Assembly (NCBI GenBank): GCA_002483605.1
Contig: DLIG01000001.1
Span: forward strand, 327 to 6,525
DNA length: 6,199 nucleotides
Direction of reading: 5' to 3'
Source of the DNA: Sulfurovum sp. UBA7648
GTDB taxonomy: Bacteria > Campylobacterota > Campylobacteria > Campylobacterales > Sulfurovaceae
This document shows, in pieces, positions 5,848-6,199 of the stretch. Position 1 is the first letter of the stretch. The number at the start of each line of letters is the position of its first letter. The notes beneath the pieces were generated by a model. The model was not told the DNA's origin and made no database searches. It worked only from the letters and a program-made list of their open reading frames with translations. The position numbers and the translations under genes were made by a program.

Positions 5848-5930
5848 CTCGCTCCCATGCTCCTGCGTGGGAGTGTATATTTGTTTTTTGGAATTTGGTA
5901 TGCATTTCCATCGAGTACGATGGGAACGAG
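5848..5930. repeat. Inverted pair of palindromes (second REP-like family)
   Basis: Two hairpins face each other. The left one pairs ctcccatgc (5852-5860) with gcgtgggag (5865-5873) around a tcct loop, a 9-bp stem with one wobble. The right one pairs tttccatcg (5905-5913) with cgatgggaa (5918-5926) around an agta loop, also with one wobble. Bases 5848-5879 match the reverse complement of 5899-5930 at 22 of 32 positions, so the whole 83 bp is one large imperfect palindrome, similar in layout to a BIME/REPIN. It is distinct in sequence from the gtcat family. Confidence 0.75.
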
Positions 5931-5950
5931 GTCATTGATGCTCAAATGAC
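5931..5950. repeat. Short inverted repeat
   Basis: gtcatt at 5931-5936 pairs with aatgac at 5945-5950 around an 8-base loop, starting exactly where the palindrome pair ends. The gtcat/atgac ends resemble those of the REP-like family, so it may be a remnant. A 6-bp stem could also be chance. Confidence 0.35.
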
Positions 5951-5962
5951 ATTATTTATGAT

Positions 5963-5992
5963 ATGCGGATTTCGTATCAAGTACGGAATGAC
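5963..5992 (-). repeat. REP-like palindrome (R3)
   Basis: On the minus strand it begins gtcattccgtacttgat. An 8-bp stem pairs 5969-5976 with 5982-5989 (one G-T wobble) around a five-base loop. It shares the gtcattcc start with the left palindrome of the nuclease unit and ends in an aaatcc-type right side, so it is a diverged member of the same family. Confidence 0.7.
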
Positions 5993-6010
5993 GCGAAGGC
6001 GGAGATCCAT
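5993..6010 (+). repeat. Right half of a REP-like element
   Basis: gcgaaggc followed four bases later by atccat matches 5427-5444 of the left nuclease-unit palindrome at 15 of 18 positions. It abuts the gtcat end of the minus-strand element at 5963-5992 with no gap. The junction looks like a recombined or nested pair of elements. Confidence 0.65.
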
Positions 6011-6025
6011 CCATTTTAAATCCCT

Positions 6026-6135
6026 GTCATGATCACATCAATGCAAAAAACTTCAAACAAAAGCAAAACATATTGTACTCAGCAAAAGAACATTACGAGA
6101 CTATCATCATTTCTCAGAGTCTTTGTGATCATGAC
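6026..6135. repeat. 12-bp perfect inverted repeat with 86-base spacer
   Basis: gtcatgatcaca at 6026-6037 is the exact reverse complement of tgtgatcatgac at 6124-6135. The core tgatca is itself palindromic, which makes the match somewhat less surprising than a random 12-mer. The right arm runs four bases into the 59-bp dispersed repeat. It could be terminal repeats of a small remnant or a long-range stem. Confidence 0.55.
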
Positions 6136-6166
6136 GATTTTTGCGCTACTTTTTTTAAAAAAGTAG
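6041..6166 (+). CDS. Very small possible ORF, hydrophobic C-terminus (weak)
   Basis: An ATG at 6041 opens a 41-codon frame with a basic, polar N-terminal half and a hydrophobic end (VFVIMTIFALLFLKK), stopping at TAG inside the 59-bp repeat. That charge layout resembles a single-span membrane peptide. No ribosome-binding site or promoter is visible, and the hydrophobic part is largely the T-rich repeat read in one frame. I include it only because the reader has no other source; it is most likely not a gene. Confidence 0.12.
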   Translation: MQKTSNKSKTYCTQQKNITRLSSFLRVFVIMTIFALLFLKK

Positions 6167-6190
6167 TAAAGAAAAAACAAAAAAACACTT
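6132..6190. repeat. 59-bp dispersed direct repeat, copy 2
   Basis: Identical over 59 bases to the opening of the window, in the same orientation and 6131 bp away. The internal hairpin is at 6146-6155 pairing with 6157-6166. The last nine bases of the window resemble but do not equal the continuation of copy 1, showing two independent genomic copies and not a simple wrap-around. Confidence 0.9.
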
Positions 6191-6199
6191 CTCTCTACC

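Larger units (their letters stand above)
5795..6131. other. Gene-free, repeat-laden stretch
   Basis: I see no convincing gene and no tRNA- or rRNA-like sequence here. The stretch is occupied mainly by palindromic elements, listed separately: a half-REP at 5827-5843, an inverted palindrome pair at 5848-5930, a short hairpin at 5931-5950, REP fragments at 5963-6010 and a long-spaced inverted repeat starting at 6026. The remaining sequence (5795-5826 and 6038-6123) is A/T-rich. It could encode only one tiny unsupported reading frame (6041-6166). Confidence 0.7.

Noticed and set aside
1..6199. Window as a 6.1-kb composite transposon bounded by the 59-bp direct repeats
   Set aside because: The interior is a conserved housekeeping operon with normal base composition, and the repeats carry no transposase or terminal inverted repeats.

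Overview
The window looks like a chromosomal segment of a free-living member of the Campylobacterota (Epsilonproteobacteria). It is A+T-rich, and protein-coding sequence fills positions 206-5248 with almost no gaps. The gene order coaBC - uppS - prepilin peptidase - lptF/lptG-type permease - truA is one I recall from Campylobacter jejuni (around Cj0822-Cj0827), although that is memory and not a search. Nothing in the sequence fixes the genus; Sulfurimonas/Sulfurovum-type organisms are a reasonable guess.

Layout. Positions 1-205 hold a 59-bp dispersed repeat, T/A-rich sequence and a good sigma70-type promoter. Positions 206-850 (+) encode a DUF2231-family four-helix membrane protein. Its stop codon overlaps the stop codon of the convergent operon. 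Positions 847-5248 (-) are a five-gene operon transcribed right to left: coaBC, uppS, a type IV prepilin peptidase, an LptF/LptG-type LPS export permease and truA. Every junction in it overlaps by 1 to 8 bases, which suggests translational coupling. The operon joins coenzyme A synthesis, the undecaprenyl lipid carrier, pilin/pseudopilin processing, LPS export and tRNA pseudouridylation, so it is a growth and envelope housekeeping operon and not a single pathway.

Positions 5249-6199 are different. This is a repeat-rich intergenic island with a single convincing gene, a 95-residue GIY-YIG nuclease (5478-5765). The nuclease sits between two inverted 28-bp REP-like palindromes (5418-5445 and 5767-5794) that begin gtcat and end atccata. 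The resulting compact 377-bp unit resembles a minimal mobile or repeat-propagating element. To its right are more palindromic debris: half-elements, a second palindrome family arranged as an inverted pair (5848-5930), a head-to-head pair of REP fragments (5963-6010), a 12-bp inverted repeat spanning 110 bp, and a second exact copy of the 59-bp repeat that opens the window.

The most interesting signal is the GIY-YIG gene with its flanking inverted palindromes. It parallels the known link between REP sequences and RAYT transposases, but with an unrelated nuclease fold.
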